Positions 10,336-22,750 of a DNA stretch of 64,000 nt are shown piece after piece. The notes under the pieces are model-generated. The model ran no database searches, was not told the origin of the DNA, and saw nothing but the letters and a program-made list of their open reading frames with translations. The stretch is from positions 36,778,863 to 36,842,862 of the forward strand of contig OX344761.1 of the NCBI GenBank assembly GCA_947034895.1. Direction: 5' to 3'. Within the stretch, counting starts at the first letter, position 1, and the number at the start of each line of letters is the position of its first letter. Both the position numbers and the translations under genes were made by a program. This DNA comes from Rhytidiadelphus loreus (taxonomy: Eukaryota; Streptophyta; Bryopsida; Hypnales; Hylocomiaceae).

Positions 10336-10499
10336 TCTCTGGAGACCGTCCTCAAGCCCCATATGCCAAACCTGCTTAAATTGTAACTCAACTGGGATAT
10401 CAGTACATGGAAAAGTACAGATTGAAACATATCCTGCCATAGGAAATTGCTAACATCGTCATTTCTGTTGCAGGTTTGGTGAAGTTCTGCAGTCAGAAG

Positions 10500-10780
10500 A
10501 AGAAGAATAGGTGGCAATTCCACCGATATTAAAGACTAAATCTACTTCAATAATTCCCATCACGCCGGACAAAATGGTTGTTCCAAGACCTACTCGAAGG
10601 CCGATTTCCGAGAAACAAGCTTTGCCCATTGGTGGGCATGGAAGAGGACACCGAGGATCAGAGAGGGAAAAGTCTCCATCCAGTGAAACACACTAGTCTG
10701 ATGAAGAGGAGCGTGCTGAGCTTGATAGAGAAGGATCAAAAGGGGTTACGAAATCTAGATAGTTGGTGATGAACCTGCGG
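10500..10780 (+). other. Unrecognised coding-like fragment
   Basis: More GC-rich than its surroundings. One plus frame (10511-10696) reads 'MVVPRPTRRPISEKQALPIG' and 'GSEREKSPSSETH', then a stop, then 'SDEEERAELDREGSKGV' in the same frame. This looks like a disordered, charged segment of a real protein with a nonsense mutation. The family is not recognised. Confidence 0.3.
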
Positions 10781-10937
10781 GAGCTGTGAAGAAATCAACT
10801 CTTAGAAGAAGTAAGCGGAATCAAAAAAAAGATGATACATGAATACATCTTCTAACAATGATGATTATGTACCAAAATGGCAATTAATACTTGATGAAGG
10901 TGAAGTATCTACGCACCAGGATTCAGATAGGGCACAT

Positions 10938-11381
10938 TCAACGATGGTATATTAATTTTTTATTTATGACAACAACCACATAAACACCATAGAAACCATA
11001 CCTCTGCTGAATTGTCCCCTTCTGAGCTAATCTTGTAGACATCATTTTAATTCCATCAATATCAACAACAAAGTTGCTCATCACGCATGCATACCCAAGA
11101 AATAATGAAGAAATGGTCCCAGAATGAAGCATCGTCCGAAACATGTGAAATCGAGGTATGCTGAGTAAGTCCACAATTCTTCCACTCCTCAGCTTCGGTG
11201 CCGAAGCAGCAATTTCCAATAGCGTCATCCACATGACATGTGAATGGATGAAAAATGAGAGTGGGTCGTGAAAATTTTGACAAAAATTCTTGAGCGCAGG
11301 TACCCCGGGCTTGAGCGCGGGTGACCCACAGTTGAGTACAGGTACCCCACGCTTGAGCGCGGGTACCCTAGGCTTGAACAA
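10938..11381 (-). other. Unrecognised minus-strand frame with heptapeptide repeats
   Basis: A 147-codon frame. Its N-terminal 30 residues are four heptads of 'PGVPALK' type, produced by the 21-bp tandem repeat at 11290-11379. The C-terminal part includes 'LGYACVMSNFVVDIDGIKMM', which may be a gene relic. There is a GTATGG donor-like site near 10995. No family recognised; it could equally be chance. Confidence 0.2.
11290..11379. repeat. 21-bp minisatellite, just over 4 copies
   Basis: Tandem units 'ttgagcgcgggtaccc' + 'taggc' start at 11290, 11311, 11332, 11353 and 11374 (partial). Period 21 keeps the reading frame, giving the heptad repeat above. Confidence 0.9.
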
Positions 11382-11399
11382 AGATTACACCGTATGGCT

Positions 11400-14314
11400 C
11401 TTTTGGTACACCGTACCCATCCTTGTTTAGTTTGTTGGTCCCTCCCCGTTCAGTTGCTAGTCCCGTCCTTGTTCAATTGCTGAATGGTTTCTAATTGCTG
11501 ATTTTAAATTGGTTTTAGTTTTGGTGCTAATTTTTAAATTCTGCAGAATAACAACTCACTAATCAAAGCTTAATGATATATAATCAAAATTTTAAACACT
11601 AAGGTTTACTTTCTAACTAAGTACCAAAGAAAGCTAATTTTGGATTCTGACAATAAATTTTAACTAAAGAACTAGTCCATTGGTCAAGAAACTTTAAGAT
11701 AAATTCTAATTAAGGAATCTAACTAAACAATTTAAGAAATAATCTAAATTTTGTGGAATTTTGTGGAATAAGATTCAAGCAAGCAAATTTCAAAGGAAAA
11801 TCCTCTATTCTCAAGCAAATTTCCACCACTTTCTCATGGAATTAAGCACCAAAACATTATCACATGCAAAGGCAATTTTCAAGCATGGAAAGAAAGGAAA
11901 ATTCTAATGGGATCAAATGTTCTAAGACTTGATGCCTACTAAAAGGTAACAATTTCAAATATTTAGGGTCAAAGCTTTGCCGTGCAGGAGCAACATGGTT
12001 TAATGGGTTCCAATTTCCAAAGACGATGTTTTTACTATTATAAGCCAAAGCTTCGCCATGCAGGGGCAACCTGCAACCCTAGGCTTAATAGGTTCTAAAG
12101 ACGATTTTTTTGACTAATTAGAAGCCAAAGCTTTGCCGTGCGGGGGCAACCCTAAGTACAAACGGTGTCCCCAGACAAAGCAATAGTATTTTGAAAGTTC
12201 AATTTTTAAAGGAGGTACACATGATAGTGTTTAACCGAACATTAGCAATTAATCAAACCAAACATTCGTTATACAACAAATTTTGACACGTAGTGATACA
12301 TAAAACCTTTTGACCAAGTTTAGCTTTGCCGTTTTAAAGTTTTTAGATCACAATTTGTTTATTAGTATTTGAAAGAATCATAAAATCAAATAGAGTTTAG
12401 GAATTTTTTCCTCCTAAACTCTCGAAAATCAAAGTTTTGGGGGCTTGAAGCTTCCAAACTCAAATAAGGAAACAAATCAACTTAAATAGTAATAGAGTTT
12501 GGGGATTTTCTCTTCCAAAACTCTTGAAAATCAAAGTTTTGGGGGCTTGAAGCCTCCAAATTCAAGCAAAAAAACAAGCCAATCTTTAAAGGGACCCTCC
12601 AAACCTTCAAAGTACAAAAGAATTCAAATAAAATAGTCAATTCTTGGCTTTAAAAGTACTTCGACAACATTTCAATAGCATAACAAGAACAACAACAAGA
12701 AATGAAATAAGAGAATGAGGGCCACTGACAACTTTGAAGAAGGCCCTTTTATACTCTTTTCCAGCCCTTCCCCATTAAGTTGTCAGTAAAAAATTTCTTA
12801 CTTCCAACTTAAATATTTTTCTAAATTAACCTAATGTAATTCGCAAAATATCCTTTGTTTAATGGCAGAAATCTCTAGAATCCTCTCCATTTAGCTAATC
12901 AAATCAAATCCAAGATTTTATTCCAAAGATATTTTGAAATTAACCTAATTAACCTAGATATTTTGCATATTAATCCTAAGTTAATTCCAAATTGTATTTC
13001 TTTAGTTCAAAGTTGGATTCTTACGCAAAAAAAGAGATCTTGAACAAATCCAATCTTTGATTTTCCAAAAGACATTTGTAAAATCACCGTAGATTAATCA
13101 CAAATTACTATAAAAAAAAAGCCAAACTAAGGGCTGACCCTCTCTATCTTTTAGGAGACAACTCGAAATCAAAAATCAATAGTGCCATCGCATTCAAAAG
13201 ACTCCAATTAGCCTAGAGGACCTCTAACCCCTGCTTCTTCGGCTGTTTTTAAGCGTAATTTCGAGTCACGATAACTCCAAATAAAAGTCAAAACTCTAAC
13301 TTCTGGAGTTTGCGCTTTCTAATGAAACTATCTAACTAAAGTGGCTTAGAATGTTTATGGGAGTAAGAATTGATCCTTGATTTTCTCCATTTGGACATTG
13401 TTAGCTCCTGGTACACCGATCAACCTGCTACCAAGTTATAAATTCTTGTGAAATTCGATGTCGGTCTTAATTCCAGTACTTGGGAATGTTGGAATGTTAG
13501 AATGTTTTCAAACTTGACATGGCTCTTTATTAGCACACAAAACTCCATCCTAATTTTTAGTGAGATTTTATAGCAATATTTGTAATTTCTAGGAATTTAC
13601 TAATGCGTTTTTAAGCGGTTGACTTCCCATGGAGTCAACGTAGAATTTTTCAATTTTATGAAACTTTTGGGAGAACATTTAGGACATTCCTAGAATCTTA
13701 ATGCAAGTTTCACGCTCACATTGCACTAGTCTAAATATAATAAATTTAAATAATTTCCACTGGGGGGAAATCATTCTAGATATCGAGGGAATCTTGAATG
13801 ATTAGATCTCAATTTGACCTTCTAGCATGCTTTGACCTAACAAAGCACCTTTTTGTATGCTTCAATCACCTTTTCCTCCATCTTGGTTTACAAACGGCTT
13901 GTATTCTCAAAACTACCTACAATGTTTAAAATAATAAACCCAACTCTTTCTCAAATTGGATTTTGACTCAACATGACTAGACTCTATTACTTAGCCAGTT
14001 TGTCACATACATACTTATACATGTTGTTTTGTATGAACAAGACACTAGGATTGACTAACTCTGATATATACTCTCTTCTCTCAAAATTACTAACTATTCA
14101 TTTAAACTTACCATTAAGATTTAAAATTAGTGAAAACATAAAGTTTTATGTGTTCCACGTTTCTAAAACCACTTTTGATTACTTTGGTAGGGACTTCTAT
14201 CAAAACTCTCAATAACTCTCTTTTTATGTGTTTTTGCATAAAAATAATCTAAAAACTAACTAAAAATCGCAAAAAATAGATTTAAAGTTCCAAGTGCTAA
14301 TTTAAGGGCTCACA
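11400..14314 (-). repeat. Long repeat, probable LTR, copy 2
   Basis: 12590-14314 matches 1-1437 block for block and ends at GGGCTCACA (TGTGAGCCC on the minus strand). The part from about 11400 to 12590 has no counterpart inside the window because copy 1 is cut, so its membership is inferred. It contains internal repeats: 'ccaaagctttgccgtgc' with 'ggggcaacc' three times (11969, 12041, 12123), and 'aatcaaagttttgggggctt' twice (about 12427 and 12529). No coding sequence. I could not fix the left boundary or a target duplication. Confidence 0.5.
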
Positions 14315-16455
14315 TATGGTGGTCATCTGCGGTACGATTGCAAATTGTGAGAACCCAGATCTTCCTAACGCTTGATTATAGACACACGGTCAAGCACATC
14401 TGATGATTTTTTTATTACATTAAAGATTTAATCAAGTTGTCACCAACATGAGAATGTATATAATTACTAAGTGGTACTGGATTCTGGATGACACACCCTT
14501 ATAAGGTTCCAGACTTGAGATAAAACATACCAACATGAATTACCAATCAACAAGTATAGATGTAATTGGTCCTAACCTAAATTCATGATGGTCTCTAACT
14601 TTGAGAACATGTAGATCAAGATGAAATGGTGAAGTTTCACATTCCTAGCATCATTGTTGATGTGGTTGCATTATAAAATAATTTTATTGAAAAAGTCACA
14701 AATGCTTAGTATATGGATTTAAGACAAGTCTAAGGACCCATTTTCCTATAAAGACTTTTTGATGTAAGTCTAAAAGACTTAACACCAGACTCTATAACTC
14801 TAAAAATGATTCATTAAATTATCTTGATAATTTTCTTATTATGATCCGCCTCAATCGGAGTTGATTTGGAGAAAAGGATAGAAAAAAAACGTACATTTCA
14901 AAACTCCTATGCAATTTTGCACTCAAAATTGGTATGCATATTAATAAGCACACTCAACAAGTGGTTAAGCTTCAATGTTTTAGAGCTCACTTGAAAAATG
15001 TCTCCAACCGCCTTCAGTCTCACTGACTTCTTGTCTTGTCACTAGCCCAGGGGCGGGCGGTGCCCTGGCAACAGCTCAAAGTTCGAATCCTCGTCGCCGG
15101 TTTGTTATTCTAAAGATCAACGCTAAACTACGGCCATCGGTTTTGATGGCTTGGAGACGACTATCTTCTTGCCGGGCAGGTATAAATACCTTTGTTGCCT
15201 ATCGATTGAACTAATAAAATGGTAAAGATATAGATAACCTATCCCCCCCAAAGAGGTGAGCTACCCCATCACTCCTAAGATGTAAATAGGCTACCAATCT
15301 TGGGGAAGAATGCAAAGAGACCCACGAACTGTAAGTACTTGTCTGTCTTTCATTGACTCTTGAGTGATGTTAATGACTTCCAAAAGATTTGCAAATTGGC
15401 CTTCAAACATAACGTCGTTGCCAGGCTACAAAATCTCCATATTCTTGAGGTAAATTAATAATGACCTGGCCTTGGATGGCCACGGCCCCAGATCCTCCTA
15501 AATTGGGAAAATTCTCTCCTACGGTATTTTGCGTCCGGGTTGTGATTCCTCGTCTTACGGTCGTCTTTGAGTGTTTGATAACTGGAATAACTGCATCGGT
15601 TCTTCTTATGTATGTTGTGAAGTTGGATTGTCCATGGGCTCTTGATTTGGCTCCTCCGTGACTTGTAACTGCTAAAATTGTTCTATCGTGATCTCTTGTG
15701 TTCACTCCTCCGGTGGTGATAGTATTGGAAACTAAAAAAGTTGTTGTGACTTGGATTCAGCCGAAAGTTGAGACATAGATTCGTCCGGGTTTGCTGTAGT
15801 GATGTGAAACTCATTTTGGGGCATTGATTGGCCTATAATTCTAAACTAAACTACTTCTACTATGAAATTGGTGAATGATAATTTTCCTAATCTTGATGAT
15901 GGTTTGGCCTAGGTTCCTACCTATTATATCATTAGGATGAAAATAATATCCTACTCTAATAATTGATGTGGAATCACTAACCGACGTCCCCGTCTATGTA
16001 GACATTCAAGCTAAGCTAATTTTTACGACTTGGATTCAACGTGGCTCTGATCTTCAGCTCCCCGGTTCACATCGCGAATGAAAATAAATAATAAAAAGCA
16101 CTACAACTTGGATTCAAAGGTTTCAACCGGTTCACGTTGTTAGTGATCAACTAATCAAAATGGTACAACTTGGATTCAACGTGGCTTTGATCTTCGGTTC
16201 TCTTGGATTCATTTAGGGCTCTGATCTTCGGCTTTCCGGTTGACGCCGTGAATGAAAATGAAATCTACTCTAAAAATTCAAGTAACCATGAAGAAAAAAC
16301 TCAAGATTTGAAATCTTAAGCCAAGTGACTGTGACTAAAGGTCTGAGACTAGAGTCTGACTTTTACCAAACAACATCTAGTGGCCAAACAATAATGGACT
16401 CTTATTTCTATATTAGAGTTGGAACATAACATGAAGAAGAAAGAAAGAAGATGGA
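14315..16455. other. Intergenic or old retroelement sequence, no clear gene
   Basis: No convincing gene. 15960-16260 has three to four imperfect copies of 'cttggattcaacgtggct' followed by 'ctgatcttcggct' and 'ccggttcac', spaced about 100-150 bp. The minus frame at 15403-15705 (100 aa) is compositionally plausible but unrecognised. This may be the internal region of the element whose LTR ends at 14314. Confidence 0.4.
15035..15230 (+). repeat. Possible tRNA-derived SINE
   Basis: 'ctagcccaggggcgggc' resembles an A box, and 'gttcgaatcc' about 37 bp later is a good B box of a pol III promoter. The sequence continues about 120 bp and does not fold as a tRNA. A tRNA-headed SINE is the simplest reading. 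I saw no second copy here and no clear A/T tail. Confidence 0.3.
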
Positions 16456-16459
16456 TTAA

Positions 16460-17382
16460 CCCCTAAAGGACCATTGTCCCCTCGGGGGACAAAATGAATT
16501 TCGGACAAGTTCCTATGATCTCAATTTTCAGTGAATTTTTTTGAAACTTTCTCATAAGATAAGAAAACTTATGAGCTTCGTGGGAATATAAATTTTATTT
16601 CAATTGGTGCCCGAGAGCAAAAGTTATAGCATCTTAAACATAATTTACACGTCACCGGGCAGAAAAATAAATCTACAAAAATTTGAAATTAATTTTTTAA
16701 TTTCTTTTTTCTTAAAGATCATATTTTTGTCTACATGTGAAGCTTTGATTCATTCCATTTGGATTAGTAATGTGAAAGTTATGAACAATCTTGTTTTTCA
16801 GGTAGTTTGAGCATCTTCTTGAAAAAATAACTTATAGGATTCAATTCTGAATGCAATTTTCACAATTTTTCAAAAAAAATTGTTTGACAAGGTTAAATTT
16901 TCTATTTAGAACAATCTCACCATTGAGATTATTGTGTTCCAATCCCATTTTAGAGCTATTAAAGATTTAGTTTTTCTTTCAATTTTGGACCTACTTCTAC
17001 TGAACAATTTTTTAAAGAATGAAAATCAATCGTGTTTTTTTTTAATTTTTTTTTCTAGACTTTCAACTCAATTCTTCAACACAAAATTTTTTAAATTCAG
17101 GGTCCATGGTGTAATTTTTTTCGCCAAATGGCATTCAAAGTCATCTGAAATTGCAGGCTAGTGTTAAAAAAAACTTTCTTTTTTCAACTTTGAATGCTAA
17201 TATCTTCCAATCTGTACGGTCAAACTCCATGAAATTTTTACCACATGATACTAGACTAGTAAAGTACAAGATCCTACGGTTAGATTCTAAAAAAAGTATT
17301 TTTTTGTTTTTTTGGATGAATGCAGCAAAAATAGCAGTTTTGAGTAGTTTTTGACAGAAGAATGGCCCTGGTCCTTTAGGGG
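16460..17382. mobile_element. TTAA-flanked piggyBac-like non-autonomous element, copy 1 (923 bp)
   Basis: TTAA sits directly outside both ends (16456-16459 and 17383-17386). Termini are CCCCTAAAGGACCA in inverted orientation, an exact 14-bp match. TTAA duplication with ends starting CCC is the signature of piggyBac elements. The interior is AT-rich and non-coding, and it matches 38631-39533 in reverse orientation along most of its length. Internal frames up to 98 aa are not conserved. Confidence 0.75.
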
Positions 17383-18904
17383 TTAACACATACTGTTGTC
17401 CCAATGTCTTTTCTTTTACATAAGATTTAGCTAACAATAGGATTTACTATAAGAAACCCGCGTTTTTTGTGATGGCAACAAAAAACACGGCATGTTTTTG
17501 CAGACAGGACGGCGTCACAAAGTTTGAACCAATGGGTGGCAAATTCCGATGGACATTGCAAAAAACGTGTACATGTCCATGAAAAAAACATGGGCATTAT
17601 ACAAAAAAACAAGTATGTTTTGCAAGACATCCAAAAAAATGTTGTCATATTTTTTGTGATATGCAAAACAATATGACAATGCCATGTTGGCAAAGTCAAT
17701 CAATTTCACTACAAGTAAATTTCCAGGAGTTATTGGACATCCATGTAAAATGTTAACCCAATCTGAAAATCATAGGAGAAGGGTAGCTGCTTGGGAGTCT
17801 TCCAAAAAACCCTTTCATGAATGGATGATGAAGCTACTATTCACTATTTTTTAGTTAGGATTTCATGAAGCACAAAATCTGTTGGCATCTCTTCTATAAG
17901 CATGTGTGTACATAAACATAATTATTGGAAATATGTCTAAATCCTTTAGAATTTCATATGCCAAGTACGATGTACTACGTTTCACTTTCGATCTTACGAT
18001 TCATGTGTATATGTTGTACTGGAAGCTTTCAAAGCATGTGCGGACTTTTCAAATTATGTTCATATACATCAATTACTTATAGGAATAAATGAACTCTTAT
18101 TTTCATTGTATTCAAATTGTTTACAATAATTCCTCTATCCCTAATACAATACTATAATATTGATAGTTCATAAATGTATCATAGAAGTAATTTTTGTAAG
18201 AAAATGTGATGCTCATCCAAACAAAAAGTCAACCCCAACCTTCCACAAAAGACATCCATTTACAAAGATGAAAGATTCCACTATATTTTTAATTAGAAAG
18301 TGCAAAAAAATAATTCCTAGCATTTGTTTTTATTTCTATTCAATGGGGGGATTTTATTGCACTGCATCTACAAGAAGGGCTTCCATTGTCGTCACTTCTA
18401 GTGTTGGTCATTGATTGAATAAAGAACTTTGTTTTGAAAAAGCGACTATGTCATTTTTTCTTTAGAAAAACTATCCACAAATCAAGTTGAATATTAAGTG
18501 TGTTTGAGCATAATCAATATCCATTTCATACCACAAGGGGACTATACAATCCATTTCACATTTAGATAAGTAACTCTTATATTATATACCATTCATTATA
18601 ATTACTTATAATGCATTTTTCTTCAATCTCAATGAATGTAATTTGCTATAATGTAAAAATTGCTCGTAGCCCTTCCAACAAAAAATCTAAAATCGTATTC
18701 ATATACATGACAGGTATATTCTTCAAAGACAATAGTAGTATTAAAAAACTTATTACATGAATTTTTTTAATGCATGCATCATACCAAAATCTACCCAACT
18801 ATTTGGTGTTCTTAGTAATTTAAAAAAGAAATAGAACATTACAAACAAATGTTAATTTCAATTGGAGGGAACTCTATCTATGGATTTTTAAAAACTCCAC
18901 ATAC

Positions 18905-19018
18905 ATCTTTTTATTCTTCATATATTTTATTTATTTTATTTATTTTTATTTTTATTTATTTTATTTTTATTTTTATTTATATTTATTTTATTTTTATTTT
19001 TATTTTATTTTAAATATA
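18905..19018. repeat. ATTT/ATTTT microsatellite
   Basis: About 110 bp of mixed TTTTA and TTTA units inside the CACTA element. Confidence 0.9.
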
Positions 19019-19994
19019 TAAGTCAATTTTTTCTACATTTCATCTTTTTCTAATTGGTCCTCATGTACTTTCTTGATCAATCTAATTTCATATACTTTTC
19101 TATAGAAGTTGTCTTGTAATCCGTTCTAATGCCATTGACCCTTGCATATCATACAAGAGTTGCATCTCTAGAACTTTACATTCTTCTGTAAGACAAATTA
19201 GAAGTTTTTTCATACATTAAATGTCACAATTTCAGTACATTTAGGTTCAATTACTTTTGTATAATACTTGCACTATCAATTGACATAGATCAGTTCCATT
19301 TCATATGCTCTTGCTATCTTTTAAAAAATTTCAAAGTATACAAAATCTCTTAAAAGAAATACATTTTCTCTCATTTGTTTTGTACACATAGATGGAGTTT
19401 GATACATACTACAAACAAAGGTGTAGACAGACTTTGGAGTCATTGCAAGAAAAAAAAACTTATTTTTGTAGCATTTGCACAGTCCTCATAATTTTTGGCT
19501 GAAATACTTCTTTATTAGAAAAACAATTTGAAAGAAACATGAGAAATATGTTCCAATGTATACACCTTTACAAAAAAGATACCCTAAGAAGGAACAACAT
19601 AAAAAAAAATTGTGACTGGAAAAACTGGAAAAGTGCAGAATCTCATGAAGATAGGTACTTTGACATTTTAATTTGTAAAAAGTAGGAAAAACAATTTTCA
19701 AGAATACTAAAAATAGGACATTTGAAAATAGTTCATGTTTTAGGGATTTCACAATTCAAATTGTATTAGAATATTTTAAAATCTTCCAAAATCTATCAAA
19801 ATCATTTGGAGTTTTCTATAGAGTATAAATTCAAAGTTTGAATTTTAATCAATTGAAATTTTTAATAGGTATAATTTGATTTTGAATGTGATTTAAATTC
19901 CAATGAAATTCAATAACTATGATGAAAATTTAATATTTAATCAAAATCTTAATAAAATTCAACTCTAATTCAAAGTTAGGTTGAAATAACTTAA

Positions 19995-20330
19995 CCCCTA
20001 AAGTTCCTTGACTATGTTATCACCAAAAATGCTCAAAAACTGCCATTTTTTATATAAGTACCAAATTTCTTAAAAAAAAATTTGTTTTGACACATGTAAC
20101 CATACAATCTTGTAGAATGCTAGTTTGAGAAGATGTGCAAAAAATTTCGAAAATTTCTACCTTGTAGATTGTAAGATATTAAGGTTTGAAGTGACAAAAT
20201 TCTTTTTTTTGCCCCTGCAAAAATCTGGGCAGATGCACTTCACAAGATCAGATCATTATGAAAAATTGTCCAAAATGGTTGCAACTTTGTGGAATCATTC
20301 TTCAAGTTAAGTTGGCTACATGCTTTAAAA
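19995..20330. mobile_element. Partial TTAA-family element nested in the CACTA element
   Basis: TTAA (19991-19994) is followed by CCCCTAAAGTTCCTTG. The following 300 bp resembles the beginning of the copies at 38631 and 63932 ('gctcaaaaactgccattttt', later 'gtagattgtaagatattaag'). The opposite end was not found, so it is truncated. Confidence 0.55.
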
Positions 20331-22090
20331 AATTCAGATTTTTTGGAATTGTAAAACATATAGGAAAAAAATAATAAGTAGAAAGATGTAGGGAATGATT
20401 CAAAATACTAAATTGTTAACAATTTATTTATGGAATTGAAAAATGAAAATTTAATGGTTGTAATGTTGTAATTAAAAATCTACAACATTTGAGAATTTAT
20501 GAAAAAGTTTATATATACTTCTACAACATTTGAGAATTTTTATTCTATTTTTTGAGACATTGACTAAGATGTCTTCATGTTTTTTGAGTTGTTTTCTAGG
20601 GACATCAAATCAAATGTCTCTAGAGACATTTTTGCAATGTCTATTGAGACATCCAAATGTTTTCATAGACATCAAATGAGGCATTGCCGTGTTCATTTCA
20701 TGTTCATCTTTGAAATTTTACTTTTAATACAAACTACACGTTCTACATATCCCATATGGTTTGCCATACTTCCTACCACCCCACTTCTATATAAGCTTGT
20801 GTTTTCATTTCAATATACTCACAATAAATTTCCAAATACAATGTATCTTGTATGGTGTATTGTACTTGTTGTATAACGTATGTTGTGTAAATGATGTATG
20901 TTGTATAATGTATGTTATATTTTTAATGTATGTTGTATTCTGTATTGTGCAAGAAATATGGTGTATTGTGTATGAATGTAGTTGGTTATCTCAATTGATG
21001 TCTTAGAAAACATGTGGATGCTGTAGATGATGTGCCAAAAAACATGTGGATGTCTTTGTGGACATCCATTTTGCAAAGGACATGCCATAGCATAAGGGTT
21101 AATGTAAATGATTTAATTGTAAACATCAAAGGAAACATGTGCATGTCCCAGAAGATGTCTTTTTGGACTTCAGATTGGACACAATACAATGAACATGTCA
21201 AAATTTTGAACTACTACAAAGTTGACATGTGGTAGTGATGTCATGGCTAACGTCATCCAAAGAATGGATGAAAAAGTAGCTTATGTGGCATTCACTGCCC
21301 TGTCATCGCTGAAGTGGCGCACATGTGGCAGCCACATGGCAACTTCTTAACATTTTAAAAGACCATGTTTTCTAAGACATCCTCCTAAATCTTCTTCAAA
21401 TCTTATCATGTTTTCTGTAATTTTGCATGTTTTTCGGCTTGTCAATCCTGACGCATTTTTTTTTATATCTAAGTTGACGCATCTAATGTCCATACAAACA
21501 TGCCTACCACGTTATAGGCATGTTACAAAAAGCGCGGGTTTCTTCTAGTGATTGATCAGTAGCTTCATGAAGAAGATTGACACCTTTTTGCCTCCAAAAA
21601 TCTAGTGGCTTCACTTGAAGACTTCGACTAAATTTGTACTAAAGGAATCGAGTGGCTTCATCGTGAAGATCTAATCAATCATACTATGGCTAAAAACCAC
21701 AATCAACAAATAAATTAGTAGTTAGCTTAGTATTGTTGCCCTAATACCTTTTTTTTTACGCTAATCCATCTAATAATGGAAATAATCTAGAGAGGCTTCT
21801 TGAATAAGACAGAGGTCCTAACATCGCTGGAAATTAGGTGGCTATACTTGTAAACTTCCATTCTAATTATTCCAGTGGGAATTGGCAGCTTTCAAGAATT
21901 TTGCAATGAGTTCAATAAACTTGTATTATTGCACAATCCTTGAACTTTTGTAGTTTTGTTTAGCACATTTGACAAAATGTATGTGATAAAAGTAAAATTC
22001 TTTTGACAAAAATCAACTCTAAACATTGGTAAAGTATGTATACGGTCTTTTGATATATGGATGTCAACTTCCTAGAATTCATCAAGAACC

Positions 22091-22242
22091 ATAGTAGAAA
22101 AGGACGTCCTGGAATACCAAACTATAGTGTCAGAGTTTGGTATTCTAGGACCACATGAACACCAAATTGGTTCTCATATGGTCTTGGAGCACCAAGCTTT
22201 GACACTATAGCTTGGTGCTCTAGTACACCCTTTCTACTAGTG
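22091..22242. mobile_element. CACTA-type MITE, 152 bp
   Basis: The ends are CATAGTAGAAAAGG and inverted CACTAGTAGAAAGGG. A 3-bp target duplication AAC flanks both sides (22088-22090, 22243-22245). Inside are two hairpins: 'aataccaaactatagtgtc' with its inverse, and 'agcaccaagctttgacac' with its inverse. Confidence 0.8.
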
Positions 22243-22300
22243 AACCAAATCTACTTACTAGGATATTACTATTGATGAACTTATTCTTTAACCATGGAAT

Positions 22301-22414
22301 CACTACATAAAAACAAAGGTATAATTGTATAAATGTCTTGTTCACAATGACTACAAAATGACTATTTTGTAGTCATGGTCGACAAGTCATTTCTACCCTT
22401 GTTTTTACTTAGTG
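22301..22414. mobile_element. CACTA-type MITE, 114 bp
   Basis: The ends are CACTACATAAAAACAAAGG and inverted CACTAAGTAAAAACAAGG. A 3-bp target duplication AAT flanks both sides (22298-22300, 22415-22417). A central palindrome 'gactacaaaatgac' / 'tattttgtagtc' makes it a hairpin. Confidence 0.8.
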
Positions 22415-22583
22415 AATGTTGGTCTCGTCATTGTAGAAATCATTTTTTTTTGGCACCTTGTGAATCTTTTGTTTAAAGAAAACCAAGAACACTTAGTGTG
22501 AATCAAAATACTATGCAAGACCTCCCTTTTGACCTTTTGATACAAAATTCCAAGGATGATTATTTGTCCTCCATTGGGCACTT

Positions 22584-22750
22584 TAAGGTAAACTACCCTA
22601 TTATGGGCAAAAAGGGAGTAAGCCTATTGTGGGCAAAATTATAATGGTGATGTACATTCAAGTTCTAAATATACACCAATTCACCACCATTACAATTTTG
22701 TCCACAATGGGCTTGCTCCCATTTTGTCTGTAATGGGATAGTTTACCTTA
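22584..22750. mobile_element. Palindromic MITE with TAAGGT ends, copy 1
   Basis: Inverted ends TAAGGTAAACTACCC and (inverse) TAAGGTAAACTATCCC continue inward as 'gggcaaaaagggagtaagcc' against an imperfect inverse. It shares terminal TAAGGTAA and general layout with 50093-50244. A target duplication is not clear. Confidence 0.65.

Larger units (their letters stand above)
17445..21551. mobile_element. Non-autonomous CACTA (En/Spm) element, 4.1 kb
   Basis: The left end is TACTATAAGAAACCCGCG, with the first C of CACTA mutated. The right end is CGCGGGTTTCTTCTAGTG, its inverted partner. A 3-bp target duplication ATT flanks it (17442-17444 and 21552-21554), as expected for CACTA elements. Subterminal motifs such as 'aacatgtggatgtc' and 'aaacatgtgcatgtcc' recur near the right end in both orientations, like TNPA-type binding sites. 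No transposase frame is present; the longest internal frames are about 100 aa and unrecognised. It contains an ATTTT-type microsatellite and a partial TTAA element. Confidence 0.8.

Noticed and set aside
15060..15110. tRNA gene
   Set aside because: A and B box-like motifs are present, but no cloverleaf or acceptor stem forms; kept only as a possible SINE.
17141..17437. 98-aa minus-strand frame at the end of the TTAA element
   Set aside because: Not conserved in the reverse copy at 38631-39533 and crosses the element boundary.
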